64,000 nt of DNA from Megamerina dolium (GCA_963854835.1 OY978526.1:17276368-17340367); one strand, 5' to 3'; numbered from the stretch's first letter, positions 1 to 12,869 are shown. Translations and numbers: made by a program. Notes: generated by a model from the sequence alone, not told the origin.

Positions 1-2660
1 CTACTAATTTGCACCCGAAATATGGTTGAGTTTGACGAAGTAAAAGAATTTTAAGATAATTCCGAGGCTTAGTATGGGAGCTATATAAAAAGTGGGCGTG
101 GATTACCACTTTCTAGTAAATCCAATTAATTTTTCAATGTTAATCCACACCTTAAATTTGGTGTCCTACGTTGAATAGTTTCTAAGTTATGGTGGTTAAC
201 ATTTTTGTTTAATTTCCTCAACTTTGTATGGGAGCCCCATTAAGAAGTGGGCGTGGTACGCTAATTTTTTGGCAGATTATTTCCAACTACCATATTAATC
301 TAAGTGTTAATTATGATTGTTCTAGAGAGAAGGATGCAGAAGTTACAGCTATTTCAATTTAAAAGAAATTCGGTCATTTTGTATGGGGGCAACTATAAAC
401 AGTGGACGTGGTGCGCCCATTTTCTGTGAGCCTAGTTGCTCGTACAATACTAATCCATACCTTAAATCTCGTTGTCCTACGCTAAATATTTTGTAAGTTA
501 TGGAGCTTAAAATTTTAGTTTAATTCCCTTGACTTTGTATGGGAGACTCATGAAGGAGTGGGCGTGGCACACTGATTTTCTGCCAGATTATTTCCGACTA
601 CGATATTAATTTAAGTGTCAATTATGGTTATTCTAGACATAAGATTGCCTAAGTTACAGCTGTTTCAATTTAAAATTTGTATGGGGGCTACGATAAACAG
701 TAGGCGTGGTGCGCCCATTTTCTGTGAGCCTAATTGCTAGCATTATACTAATCCATACCTTAAATTTCGTTGTCCTAGGCTAAATGGTTTGTAAGCTATG
801 GAGCTTAAAAGTTTTAGTTTAATTCCCTTGACTTTGTATGGGAGACTCATGAAGGAGTGGGCGTGGCACACTTATTTTCTGCCAGATTTTTGCCGACTAC
901 GATAGTAATTTAAGTGTCAATTATGGATATTCTAGGCAGAAGATTGCCGAAGTTACAGCTGTTTCAATTTAAAATTTGTATGGGGGCTACGATAAACAGT
1001 GGACGTGGTGCGCCCATTTTCTGTGAGCCTAATTGCTAGCATTATACTAATCCATACCTTAAATTTCGTTGTCCTAGGCTAAATGGTTTGTAAGCTATGG
1101 AGCTTAAAAGTTTTAGTTTAATTCCCTTGACTTTGTATGGGAGACTCATGAAGGAGTGGGCGTGGCACACTTATTTTCTGCCAGATTTTTGCCGACTACG
1201 ATAGTAATTTAAGTGTCAATTATGGATATTCTAGGCAGAAGATTGCCGAAGTTACAGCTGTTTCAATTTAAAATTTGTATGGGGGCTACGATAAACAGTG
1301 GACATGGTGCGCCCATTTTCTGTGAGCCTAGTTGCTCGTACAATACTAATCCATACTTTGAATCTCATTGTCCTACGCTAAATATTTTGTAAGTTATGGA
1401 GCTTAAAAGTTTTAGTTTAATTCCCTTGACTTTGTATGGGAGACTCATGAAGGAGTGGTCGTGGCACACTGATTTTCTGCCACATTTTTGCCGACTACGA
1501 TATTAATCTAAGTGTCAATTATGGATATTCTAGGCAGAAGATTGCCGAAGTTACAGCTGTTTCAATTTAAAATTTGTATGGGGGCTACGATAAACAGTGG
1601 GCGTGGTGCGCCCATTTTCTGTGAGCTTAGTTGCTCGTACAATACTAATCCATACCTTAAATCTCGTTGTCCTACGCTAAATATTTTGTAAGTTATGGAG
1701 CTTAAAAGTTTTAGTTTAATTCCCTTGACTTTGTATGGGAGACTCATGAAGGAGTGGGCGTGGCACACTGATTTTCTGCCACATTTTTGCCGACTACGAT
1801 ATTAATCTAAGTGTCAATTATGGATATTCTAGGCAGAAGATTGCCGAAGTTACAGCTGTTTCAATTTAAAATTTGTATGGGGGCTACAATAAACAGTGGG
1901 CGTGGTGCGCCCATTTTTTGTGAGCCAAGTTGTTCGTACAATATTAATCCACACCTTGAATTTCGTTATCCTACGCTGAATAGGTTGCAAGTTATAACCG
2001 GTAACATTTTATTTAAATTTCCGCAACTTTGTATGGCAGACCCAAAAAGGAGTGGGCGTGGTACACTGATTTTCTGCCATATTATTTCTCACTGCCATGT
2101 TAATCTAAGTGTCAATTATGGTTATTCTAGACAGAAGAGTGTAGAAGTTACAGCAGTTTCAATTTAAAATAAGTACAGACACTTTGTATGGGAGCTACGC
2201 TAGAAAGTAGGCGTGGCTCACCCACTTTTGGCGAGGTTATATAGTAGTATAATATAACTCTATGTGCAAAATATTGTTGTCCTAAGTGGTATATTATGTG
2301 AGTTATAGCAAGTTAAAGATTTTGAAAATTCCGAGGTTAGTCGCTTTGAATGCTTGGTGTGGGCGTGGCTATTGACCGATCATGCCCAATATCAATCCCC
2401 TCCGTACCCTTGGATCATAGGTTACTTGTGCCAAATTTCGTCGAAATAGCTCAATATTTACTCAAGTTATCGTGCGAACCAGCCAGGTGGCAGACAGACG
2501 GACGGACGGACGGACGGACGGACGGACGGACGGACGGACATCGTTAAATCGAAAATTTAATCGACGCTGATCACGAATATATATCCATGTCTATATCTCC
2601 GGAGATTACTTCAAGTGGACACAAACATCTGACCGAAATGAATATACCATGCATATTGCA
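1..2660 (+). repeat. DINE/Helentron-like tandem array, ~299-bp period, ending in a (GGAC)n block
   Basis: The phrase starting 'gataaacagt' recurs at about 692, 991, 1290, 1589 and 1888, an exact 299-bp period, with more decayed copies upstream to base 1 and downstream to about 2300. Each 299-bp unit is itself two related ~150-bp halves. Both halves carry a TTTGTATGGG core followed by a GGGCGTGG-like core. After the array come a unique stretch, a GGAC/AGAC microsatellite (about 2491-2539) and a tail with a short hairpin (GCATATTGCATTATGC region) ending in a GGGTATAAAA-like sequence. Internal ~150-bp tandem repeats plus a GTCY-type microsatellite and a terminal hairpin are known for DINE-1/mini-me/Helentron non-autonomous elements. 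That assignment is inference by structure; the repeats themselves are directly visible. Open reading frames across it are accidental. Confidence 0.7.
2491..2539. repeat. (GGAC)n microsatellite
   Basis: A run of GACGGACGGAC units preceded by CAGACAGAC. It lies between the tandem array and the element tail, where mini-me/DINE-type elements carry a GTCY microsatellite. Confidence 0.9.
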
Positions 2661-2739
2661 TTATGCAGGGTATAAAAATAATCGTATATGAAAAACTTCA
2701 GTCTTATAGCTGTGTGTGTTCATGCACAAAGTACAGTCG

Positions 2740-3460
2740 AAGACATTCTTTTGTATGAGAGATAGGCATGGTTTTCAACCGATTCCGCTCATACTTGAAC
2801 ATTGCCATTCAATAGCAATTAAAATCGAATGTGTCCGGTTTCAGTTCCCAACACTTTATATTTTCGTGCATAAAGTGTGAAAATATATATATATACGGAT
2901 TCATCTATTTGTATGACAGGTAGTTGTGGTTTTAATCCGATTCATATAATTTTCAAATATGTCTATTCGTTAGTAAATTTAATATTTTTAAATTTTCGAG
3001 AGCACAGTGTGAAAACATACATTATAAAGAAACTTTTATTTGGGAGGCAAGTGTAATTTTCATCCGATTATGCTTATTTTCCAAAATGTCTATTATTTAA
3101 AGAGAATAACATCATTTACCAAGATATAGTAGGGCGAAAAAATATGAAAACATAGATTCAAAAACCAACTTTTATATGGTAGGTAGGTGTAATTTTAATT
3201 CGATTGTGTCCATTTTTGAATATGTAAATGTTAGAGTAAGAGTTATGCTATATACAAAGTTTCAATTCGATAATTTTATGTTTTCGCATGAAAAGTATAG
3301 AAAATATATTCAACAATACGTTTTTGTATGGGAGGTAAGTACAATTTTCATCCGATTTGGGTCATTCAAAACCATATCCATTCATTGATGGAATTAATCG
3401 TATGCACAAATTTTCAGCTCGATGACTCTATAATTACGACAGTTACTGTGCGAATAGACA
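2740..3460 (+). repeat. Degenerate array of ~130-160-bp units (TTTGTATGGGAGGTAGGTGTGGTTTT type)
   Basis: Five decayed units start near 2748, 2909, 3038, 3171 and 3321. Each has a variant of TTTGTATGGGAGGTAGGTG followed by an ATTTTCATCCGATT-like phrase and then a region resembling TTTTCGAATATGTCTATT. The same family reappears in the opposite orientation at 59990-60480. No coding capacity. Confidence 0.65.
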
Positions 3461-3469
3461 GGCAGCCTG

Positions 3470-5562
3470 AAGGGCAGAGATGTTAAATCGACTAATATTT
3501 TACTATTTACTTTCCCCTTCACTTCTGGAATATAGGGAACTATTAATTGGTTCTCCATAATTTTAAAAAATTCATTTTCTTCGCTTTCGAATTCGATGTT
3601 TCTTTTTCACAAAAATTTCATGTTTTTGAAGAATGCTTGGCGAAAAAATATATGAAATCCAAATCCAATCCTTGAAAAATATGTGAATTACGTCTACCAG
3701 CCTAAATTAAAATATTGGAAATTTAGTTATCCATTTTTTAAACGGATGAATTTTAAAATATTTGCGTACATTAATGTATGATATGTGCTTTAAGGGAATT
3801 TTATCTAAAAACCCTATAAAAAATTTAAGTTTGAATTTAATATTGACTCTGAATATGTGTTCAGGTATTTTGCTCCTTTTTTTGCATATAGATTTTACTC
3901 CATATAAAATCCCCTCCATATTATTTTCTTAAGCTCACAATGACAATTGTGGTAAACGAACACAAAAACTCCAAACACTATACATTATTAGAACGAAGAA
4001 TTATTGGTAGTCATCATTTATTATTGTCTGTCTTTTGGTATTCCTACCAAAATGATACATACATTTTTATCTATGAATATTTAAAAAGGCCTTACTTAAA
4101 TTGATAACTACAGAATAAAGCCCTTTGCATATAAAATTGTATGAATAGTTTTCAGAGAAAACGAGACAGCAATAACAATAATGTGTGAAATTATTGTTAT
4201 AAGTGTCAATAAGTCAAAATGACAATGACTGTTAAAGCATTGTATTAACACATATATACAATAAAGTTTTAAAGTAAACTCTGAATTGTCGATGTTGTTG
4301 TTTTTGCTTCTTCTCCAACTACTTGCTATTGTTCAAAAAAAAAAAAAAAAAAAAAATTACTCTGGCATACATCGAACACATTGAATGGGATTTATTTCAA
4401 AATATCTTATTATAACTTCTGCTTTTCCTGTCCATTTTACATTTGTCATTGGGGTTATATTATAATAACTTCATTTAGAGAGTTTGGGTTAGCAGAAGTT
4501 TATTTAATAGAACCCTCTGGGACATGGGTAATATTTTGGTGGTTTTTATCAGATACAAAAAGTTCGTAACTAAAATACTCAACAACAACAACAACAACAA
4601 CCACATAAAGAAACATTCATCGTTGTGAGTGAACATTTCACAACATTGATTGTTTATCTTTGAGATTGTGTTTGTCTCTCCCTCTCTGTGCATCTGTGGT
4701 ACAATATTGTTTATTTTCATTTCATTTTGTTTCATTCCCCTTTAATTGGTTGATTCCATTCTATGAACTATATCGTAACTGTCATACAACATTGAGCATA
4801 TCACATCGTTATCATACAATACATACTCGTCCGTAGCATAGCATCAAATTCATAGTATAAATATAACGAATTCTCTCCATTTTTGTTGTTCCTTTCATTT
4901 TTGTATGGGTAGGAGGTAGTTGGTTGTTGTTGTCACATCACGCTGCATCATCAGAAGCATTGATAGAGCAACAGTAGCAGAGACAAATGCACGACAATGA
5001 GTTTTTGATTACATTGGAATTTCTATGCAAAAAAAAAAAATAAATAAATAAATAAATAAAAACGAAACAAAAAGAAGCGCAAAAATGAACTAAAAAAAAA
5101 ATTGACGAAAAATGTGAAAAATTTATACAATAAGATGCAGCAGTAGTAGAAAAGAAAAATAAAAGTCTAAAAAAGAAAATATTGATAAGCGTGTGAGAGC
5201 AAAACGCGTGCTGGTTGCCAAACGTTAAACCATTCGTGTGACACTCTATGTATATTCGCTTGAGAAATAAATATATATGTACAAGTATATGTTATATACA
5301 TAATATGTATACCATACAGATATTAAAATACCAGGGATACTAATTTTTGGGCTTCTTGTAGATCCCGGGTTTCCGATTTTGACAATACCGTATTAAGTTT
5401 TTGGACAGAAAAAGTACATGGCTATTGTCGGGATCTTGGAATCTCTGGATTGGCATCGTTAATGTACATGTTTTGTTATATAATATATGTATAAATATAT
5501 ATAACTATATGAAGAAATACGAATGATGTTGTAGCACCTTCGCAACAGAAATGCGTATGTCG

Positions 5563-5624
<62 letters not shown>

Positions 5625-7540
5625 ATGACAAGGACTCACGTTCAAACCACACACACACACACACACACACATACGCTACACTTGTCATTTGAGTAAATCA
5701 GTGCATACATATGCATGCATGTATTGAGTTGTTGATAAAGTCATGACGCATTTTGTAATGTATGGAGTCAGTTGCTATGGATTTTGGATTTGTGATATTT
5801 TAAAATGACCAAATTCGATCGTCTTCGCACGATCATCTTAGGAAACACCAAATGAGATTGTTCATTGCAAAATGTAGACATTGATTGAATCAAATCCACA
5901 TGCTACACATAGTGACGTCATAGAGAAGCTCAGATTTATCTGTAGGTTTGATAGGTTGAATTCTTCATGATCTAGATTTCATCAGATTATCAAATTAATT
6001 CTAAAGTTGATGCTCTATCTCATGAGCTCCTCATGAACTCCATTTTATGAAGCGTATTTTGAAAGGCGTTGTGATTATAGATAATAAATCGATTATTTAC
6101 CATCAAAGTTGATCTTCAACATACTAAAGTTGGTGCGATAATTTTGTGTGTGTGTGTGTGTGATTATAAAATAAGTTTTCGTTTTGCAATTGCTTCATTT
6201 TCTTCCATGCCAATATTTTCCTTTTTTTTTGACATTTATTTTTGATATGAACAAAACAACTATTCACATACTTAACTTTAGCTTTTTACTCCGCTCTCTC
6301 TGTCTCTCTTTCTGCCCCATCAATTGTCATAAAGATGTGTCAATTTTCAGGAAGCGTTCATTCATTCGCATGAGCATGAATAAAATACTTTGCGATGTTG
6401 TCATGAAAGCTGACATTTGTATTAAGGTTGACTGCAAAAAATGAAAAAAATTGAATAAGAAAAATTTCTACCATCACTCAGTCATACACAGGCTTCCCAC
6501 CATCCCACCTCAGACAATAACTTGTGGTGTACTTAAAAGAAATGATGAAAAAAAAAATACACATCAAGAAATATTTGTTCTCTTCTTAGGAGTCCACTTT
6601 GTCATATTATCGCGTTATATGTAGTAGTATTCAAATTCTGTTTGAATGTTCAATGGATACCACACATATATTCTTCAAAGAGAAGTGATAATATTTTTAT
6701 GATTCATCATTTATGATTTTAACGCACCATTCCATTATTATCTTTTTTTTTTTGCTTGTTTCCTCTATTTCTTATAGAACAGAAGATGCATTTAACAAAC
6801 CCACATTTTATGGCAAATAAAATTTATTATTGTTTGTATGTTCATGTTTATTTGTCCTTAATATATTTTTGTATTGTGGCTTTCTCATTCTTTTGTATAA
6901 AACCAATTGATATGTTGTATTGCGTTGATTTGTGAGCTTATGTAGGTACTACATAAAGTATGTATATACATATAAAATATGCAAAATTGACTTTGTTATA
7001 ATTTGACTTTTGATATTTAAGTATTTGTATTGTTGATGTTATTTTATCGCATTCACATTTGCGTTGGTTTATTTATATACATGGCTTTTTGCTATTCAAA
7101 TAAAACGGAAATATATAGTCTTATTGTCATATTGGTCGTTATTCGCCATAAATCTCATACAATTGCTCATATTTTCAAAGGGATAGATTTGATGTGCATT
7201 AAAAGCGTAACAAAATCTTATTGGTATTAGTGATGATATATGTACAATGAAGAAAGCTGTAAAGACTGTAAACATGTACATAAGAAGAATAAATTGTTAG
7301 CATTACTTACGTTCCTACTTTGTCATAACAATCGCTTATCGATTTTGACCATATGTAGAGCATTTCGCCAATCGATTCTATTTTTTGCATATTGACTCCA
7401 ATTGGAAGCCGCCATAGCCGATTTCTTCATTTCTTGTGGAAAGATAACTTTATAAACGTGTCTCATTAGCTGTGCATTTTTGTAATTCTTCTAAGCTGTT
7501 AAACTCACATTATGTTCACTCATTTCTGAAGTATTTGAAT
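3470..7540. other. No gene seen; AT-rich DNA with microsatellites
   Basis: I see no convincing coding sequence. The interval holds poly-A runs (near 4336 and 5030), CAA repeats (about 4583-4600), a TA array at 5564-5622, a CA array at 5647-5671 and a short GT run near 6148. Short open frames here show no recognisable protein features. Confidence 0.6.
5564..5671. repeat. (TA)n array followed by (CA)n array
   Basis: About 59 bp of uninterrupted TA dinucleotides at 5564-5622, then a CA run at about 5647-5671. Confidence 0.95.
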
Positions 7541-8045
7541 TTCAATTTTCTAAAGGTTTGATCTCTGTGAGCATATCCGTGGAGTGGTGCAAGCAAATTT
7601 TATGAAAACGTATATTTTCTAAGGCAGCCCCCTAAAGGGTGGAGATAAGGGACATGTATGTTTCGATAAAAGGTTGAGGAAAAAAAAATGGAAGTAGGCC
7701 ATAGATTATATCTCTCAGGCGGCTATCTGTCGGCAGTTATGGGAAAATTTGGCGAAATCCTGGGGATTTTAAGTTAATTTTGTAGGCGAGCCCACATGAG
7801 GCATAGCAATAGCGGGTAAGTATGTTTGGGAGAAATGTTGGTGTGAAAAAATGAATAACAGTTGGTCATATAACTAAACCCTTTAGAGGAACTGTGGAGC
7901 GGTGGGTGTAAATTTATAAGAAAAAATATTGATTTTGTAAATAAGCTGTCTAAAAAAGTAAGTATATTCCGGAAAAATATTACTAACTAATGGAATTCGA
8001 TTATGAATTTTACCCCTCTAGCGTTAATTTTAGATATAAATTTTA
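7540..8045 (+). repeat. Decayed ~150-bp modular repeat
   Basis: Phrases such as 'aggcagccccctaaagggtgg', 'gggtaagtatgtttg' and 'ggaagtaggccatagatta' recur with changes here and at 15280-15380, 21580-22480 and 43890-44220. This marks a dispersed family of tandem modules with no coding capacity. Its relation to a named element is unknown. Confidence 0.5.
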
Positions 8046-9758
8046 TTATTTTTTTAGGTTAGGTACTCATTGCGACCTGATGGATTCAAACCAACCCGAG
8101 TTCGAACGATAACTTTTTCTTTTTTTCCATGGCTATTTATTCGGCATTTTTTTTTTGTAATATCATAACAATACAATTGGCCAATGGCCCAAAAGAACAT
8201 AGTAAATAAATAAATAAATAGCTAAAACTACTGCGAAAGTTTTATCCATATTTTTCACATACGAGTATGTAAGCATGCAATTTTAATTTTTTGTTATAAA
8301 ATACATTTCTAAAAATTAATGGAAAACGACACAACAACAACAACAATAATAATGTCAATGTTCAAGTTAATGTATCATACATTATTTATTATTACATTTT
8401 TTTGTTTGTATCTAAAGTATTTTAAAGTTTCCTATTTGTCAAAAGGAAACATGTGGAAATGCTTACTACTTACATATGCAAGTGAAGTTCAATAAGAAAA
8501 TTTAACAATTTCATTATTATTTTGAATTGAAATATACATATGTATATTTTGTGTGGAATGAGACTGCTACTTCATTTCTCTATCCTACACGTGCTTCAAA
8601 TTCAAATAGAATATCAAATAAAGCATATCGTATTTGAAGACAGCATTCAATGGGGCTGCAGAAGCAACACAACTACGCTTATGTGTACAATGTTAAATTG
8701 AAGATATTTTGGTAAATACATTTAGCACGTGACTTAAAATATTGTATATAAAATGAAAGAGAGAGAGAGAGTGAGAGAGCGGGAGATAGAAAAAAAAAAA
8801 CAAAATTGAAGAAAAATATTCAATATTCATTATTCTAGTTCTACCTACTTATCAATATAAATACATATCATTCATGCGAGTAGATGTAATCACTCCTACT
8901 GTTCACTCACTTTATCACAGTACTACATTGACAATACAATACAATATATACAATATGCGTAGCGGTGACAAGCACAATAGACGCAGTGCGAATAAACTTT
9001 TACAAAATGCTCAAGATATAAACTTGTACTCACATCGGTGGCATTATTGATTGTATGGGGAATATTAGAAGCCTTATGTTAGTCAGAGGTTTTCTTTATG
9101 TGGCTGGTCCATGTGTGTGTGTCAGAGTTAAAGAAAACACTGTAATTTGAAATAAAACAAAACGAAAAAAGCAATAAATTTGTTGTTTCATCATCTTTCT
9201 TTCTTTTTTTTTTTTTAATATTTTCCCTTAAATTTGTCCCAGCCGTCAAAGTATAATAATTTTAGTATTTTAATATGCGAATATGGGGAATGTGTATGCG
9301 TGTGTGTGTGTGTGAGTTGAAGCAGGTGAATTTTCAGTATAATATTTTGTTCAAAAATCGAAATGAGAAAATTATAAGTATCAGTTGGAGTAAGATGTTA
9401 AATGGGTAGTAGGTGTTTCCTCAAAATTATGATAAGTACAAGAAAGAACAAAAATTACGGTGTTCTTACACGTGCACACGTACTTAATTAATACATACAC
9501 GAATACATTGAACGTCCAATGGAGTGTAGTTGTTATGTAGTAATTTCGTTACTACATAACATATATTCGAAAAGGATATATGTAAGTTTTATATCGTAGA
9601 AATTTTTGCTTGTGAAACTTGAACGATTTTTTTTATCTCTTGTATTCCGGTTTATTTAAAATTTGTATGTTCATCTTTATCGTTATCGCTCGAAAACTTT
9701 TGAAATAATAATTTTTGTTGATTTGTGTGATTGTGACATTCAAAGCGATAATGTAATA
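8046..9758. other. No gene seen; AT-rich intergenic or intronic DNA
   Basis: Contains short simple repeats (TAAA near 8205, GA near 8760, GT near 9300) and no supportable gene. Confidence 0.55.
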
Positions 9759-9759
9759 A

Positions 9760-9937
9760 TTGGAATTGGGATATTACCAAACAAAAATCTGTCCATAAAA
9801 TAGAGTTGACGCACATAAGATGCGATAATTACGAGTATGTCTTATTTATTGGAATTGGGATATTACCAAACAAAAATCTGTCCATAAAATAGAGTTGACG
9901 CACATAAGATGCGATAATTACGAGTATGTCTTATTTT
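9760..9937. repeat. Exact tandem duplication, 89-bp unit
   Basis: The 89-bp segment beginning 'attggaattgggatattacc' at 9760 is repeated head to tail from 9849, with no difference I can see. Just two copies are present, which suggests a recent local duplication (or a collapsed or expanded assembly repeat). Confidence 0.95.
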
Positions 9938-10224
9938 AATTTGAAATTGGAAGGGTTCATGATGTTTAGTAATTTATTTTCATAAGTCATTTTAACTTTA
10001 GAGCTATTACCAATACCTACGAATATAAAAAATTTAGGATTAGTTTGCATACCACTTGAACTGAAGTCTCAACTCAAGCATCTACAAGTGCTTGAGTTGA
10101 GTTACGTTCAGCATTAAGGTAAAAATACTATAATCAAACAACTTTCAAGTAATTGGATTTTGGTTTGTCATCTTGATGAGTATATGAAACGAAAATCTCG
10201 GATTATTTGCTGACATGGTCCAAT

Positions 10225-10340
10225 TAACTCAATAATTTGACCCGAAAAGCATATTTTCTGACGAGGCGTATTTCCATCTCAATGGCACTGTTAGCAAACA
10301 AAATGAGCCCATCTGAGATCGGAAGCCCCGTACATGATTA
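10225..10340 (+). mobile_element. Tc1/mariner-superfamily transposase fragment
   Basis: One frame reads IFSDEAYFHLNGTVSKQN, which matches the first catalytic-aspartate region of a Tc1/mariner-type transposase (FSDExxF...NG..NKQN). A stop follows and the sequence degrades. It lies just upstream of another transposase fragment and may be part of the same decayed insertion or a separate copy. Confidence 0.6.
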
Positions 10341-10589
10341 TCGAGATATCAGGATCTTGGGGTATGATTCAAGTTCTACAGGTTGTTTTTTCTTTAGAGT
10401 GAAACAGCCTCCGATAGGAATAACGCAGTTGAGCAGTTATCAAATCTGGTCATCCAAAAGTCATTTGTACTCAGTAGGGTTTGCAATTTCGTCATAGAAA
10501 AATTACCACCTACCGCAGCAGCGTTTTCAAATATGAAATTTTATAAGGAAAATCATGGTTTTGTCATCCAAACTTAAAGATCGCTACAG

Positions 10590-11050
10590 TCATTTTATGG
10601 TCGGCATAATTTTTTCTCATTTTTCGGCTCAATGGGTATATGAACAAGCAAAATTGTCGGATTTGGAGTAAGGACAGTACACAAGAAATTCTTCAGACAC
10701 CATTACATCTACAAAAACTTACTGTTTGGTGCAGTTTATGGGCGGGGTGGAATTATTGGTCCATACTTTCTTATAAAAATGCGGCAGGCAGCATTGTAAC
10801 CGTCAGTGGTGATCACTACAGAGCCATGATAACTGACTATTTGATTCTCCCAATTGCGTGGTATGAATGTGAAAGGAATGTGCTTCCAGCTATACGACGC
10901 TGCATGCCATACATCGAACATAATAATCGATTTATTGAAGGAAACATTTGACAACAACATAATCTCTCGATATGGAACTGTGAACTATCATACAAAATCT
11001 TGCAATTTAACGTCTCTGGACTATTTTTTTCGTGGGTATATGTGAAAGGG
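10590..11050 (+). mobile_element. Decayed DD41D-type (rosa-like) mariner transposase
   Basis: The frame at 10640-10951 reads MNKQNCRIWS, then a TVWCSLWAG stretch and an IGPYFL-like region after a frame change. Further on come a HTSNIIIDLLKETF-like segment and a final LTSLDYFFRGYM motif near 11010-11045. The same order occurs in the copies at 25.1 and 57.5 kb. Several frameshifts, loss of the first aspartate and no clear terminal repeats mark it as an inactive fossil. Confidence 0.7.
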
Positions 11051-11059
11051 CTAGTTTAG

Positions 11060-11849
11060 GCTGATAAACCATCGATTTTGTATAAGTTGTAAGCTAACGT
11101 TGAGTGAACTATTGACGATTTTTTTTTTATTGATATTACATTACTCTTACTTCAAAAAGTAACCGAAAATTTGGTATCCAGATTATACCACGTTTAAGCC
11201 AGGCCATATGCTTGAAATCATATTCAAACGGTAATTGCATAAAATTATCGTTCCAATAATTCATTCTTCTTCATTCTAAAAAAAAATTTAATTCCTTAAA
11301 ATATATTGCCACTCTCTAACTCTACCCGTTTTAACAGTATTATTAAAATTTAGTTAAAAAAGAATGCCTGAAAAAGTACTTCTCAATTTTACACATACAT
11401 ATATTTGAAATTCTCCAATCTCTTATACGATTGCCTTTTATTTCTAAATATTTCTTTTAAAATGTCACTTAATTTCAACGACAAATTTGTTTTTTGTTAT
11501 ACAAGATTGTTGTATGTACAAAGGAGATGTAGCATTTAACTCCTTTGAATAAATTGTTATTAACCATACCGGCATTCTATTTTATTTTAATTTTGTTGTG
11601 TAAATTGTTCTGTAAAATTTACAATTCCTTCGTTTTTATACAAATAAAAATCAAGAAAGAAAAAAAAAAAACAACAAAGAACAATTCACAAAACGCACAC
11701 ACACACATTTACTATTCATACAATCAACTTTAGATTTAATTAAATGAGGTAAATATGTTTATTTGCTCATAGGCGGCATATTCTTTTATGTACATAGATT
11801 TGAGCATAGTAATTGCACGTGTATGCGTAAGTACTCAATGTGTTTTGCC

Positions 11850-11918
<69 letters not shown>

Positions 11919-12277
11919 CACATAACGCTTTACGACTACACACCAATTTTCTAGTAAAATTTAAGGCAATTTTTTCTATTACTTATACCGCTTGTTGTTG
12001 TTTCTCCTAACATACTGTAGGTGGTAAAAATATTACTGTTTCTTTTATTTACTTGAGAGCATATTAAATTGTTGAAGGTTGTTGTTGTTGTTGTTAAATA
12101 TTATATGTATATATATATATATACATATTCAGGCACTTATGTACTGCCTATGTTGTTGCTGCTACTAACTGCTACCATTGATGTTGACGTTAATTTCAGT
12201 TTTATACGTTCATTACACTACCCTCTCAAAATGGTATGGAGTATATGAGTGTATGTGCGTGTGCATTTGTTTTTTAT
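11060..12277. other. No gene seen; contains a long (TA)n array
   Basis: AT-rich DNA with a TA array of about 63 bp at 11853-11915, TTG repeats near 12078 and poly-A/CA tracts near 11660-11707. No supportable gene. Confidence 0.55.
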
Positions 12278-12290
12278 GGATATAGCCAAA

Positions 12291-12661
12291 ATAAATAAAT
12301 AAATATGTGGCACTTAAAGCCCCAAAGGGCTCATTGGCCGAGCTTCACTTCTATTACTGTTGTGCGTCTTAAATTTTGGACAGTATTAGAATGGACCTAC
12401 TTATTTTAGCCGGTTCCGAACGGCAGAACACTTGTGACATCACTTTTTCTGAGCTTTGTCTCAGAGTTCTTTTTAGAAGCTTTTTCATGGCAAGTTGTTA
12501 CTGTCGGAAGAATTGCCAATTGCTTGCCGACAGGTGGGTACCATTCGAAAGAAAAATCTTTTCGATATAAAATTTGTTATGCATCAGCCGGGTATTGAAC
12601 CACGACCTACAGATCAGAAGGCGAACACACTAACCACTGAGCTACGGCACCCACATATATA
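12291..12661 (-). mobile_element. tRNA-derived SINE, full length, with 13-bp target-site duplication
   Basis: On the minus strand the element begins with a tRNA-like head GGGTGCCGTAGCTCAGTGG (A box) followed by a GGTTCAATACC-like B box. It continues through a conserved body and ends in an ATTTATTTATTT tail. The 13-bp flanks GGATATAGCCAAA at 12278-12290 and 12662-12674 are identical, the mark of LINE-mediated insertion. Length is about 371 bp. Related copies lie at 19879-20249, 36540-36602 and 52331-52692. Confidence 0.92.
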
Positions 12662-12869
12662 GGATATAGCCAAACGTGCTATCTTTTTTGTTGCTACATT
12701 TTTTTTTTCGCTTTCGTTTTTGTCACTCAACTGAAATTGCCCTTAGACATCTTATAGGAGGGATGCTCAAGTGAACAACCTGCAGGAGCCAAATAGCAAC
12801 AACAACAATATCGATTACAAACAATCTTGCTACGCCTTTTAAGCCTGGCAAACCCATTTATATAATCTG

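Noticed and set aside
1562..2167. Open frames of 68 and 118 codons in the 299-bp array
   Set aside because: They run through tandem repeats on opposite strands, are interrupted in the other units and have no protein features.
1..2300. Regularly spaced repeats as a CRISPR-like array
   Set aside because: The units are contiguous 299-bp tandem repeats without unique spacers, in a eukaryotic genome.
6184..6444. 86-codon open frame
   Set aside because: Low-complexity AT-rich sequence with no family features, no promoter and no clear exon structure.
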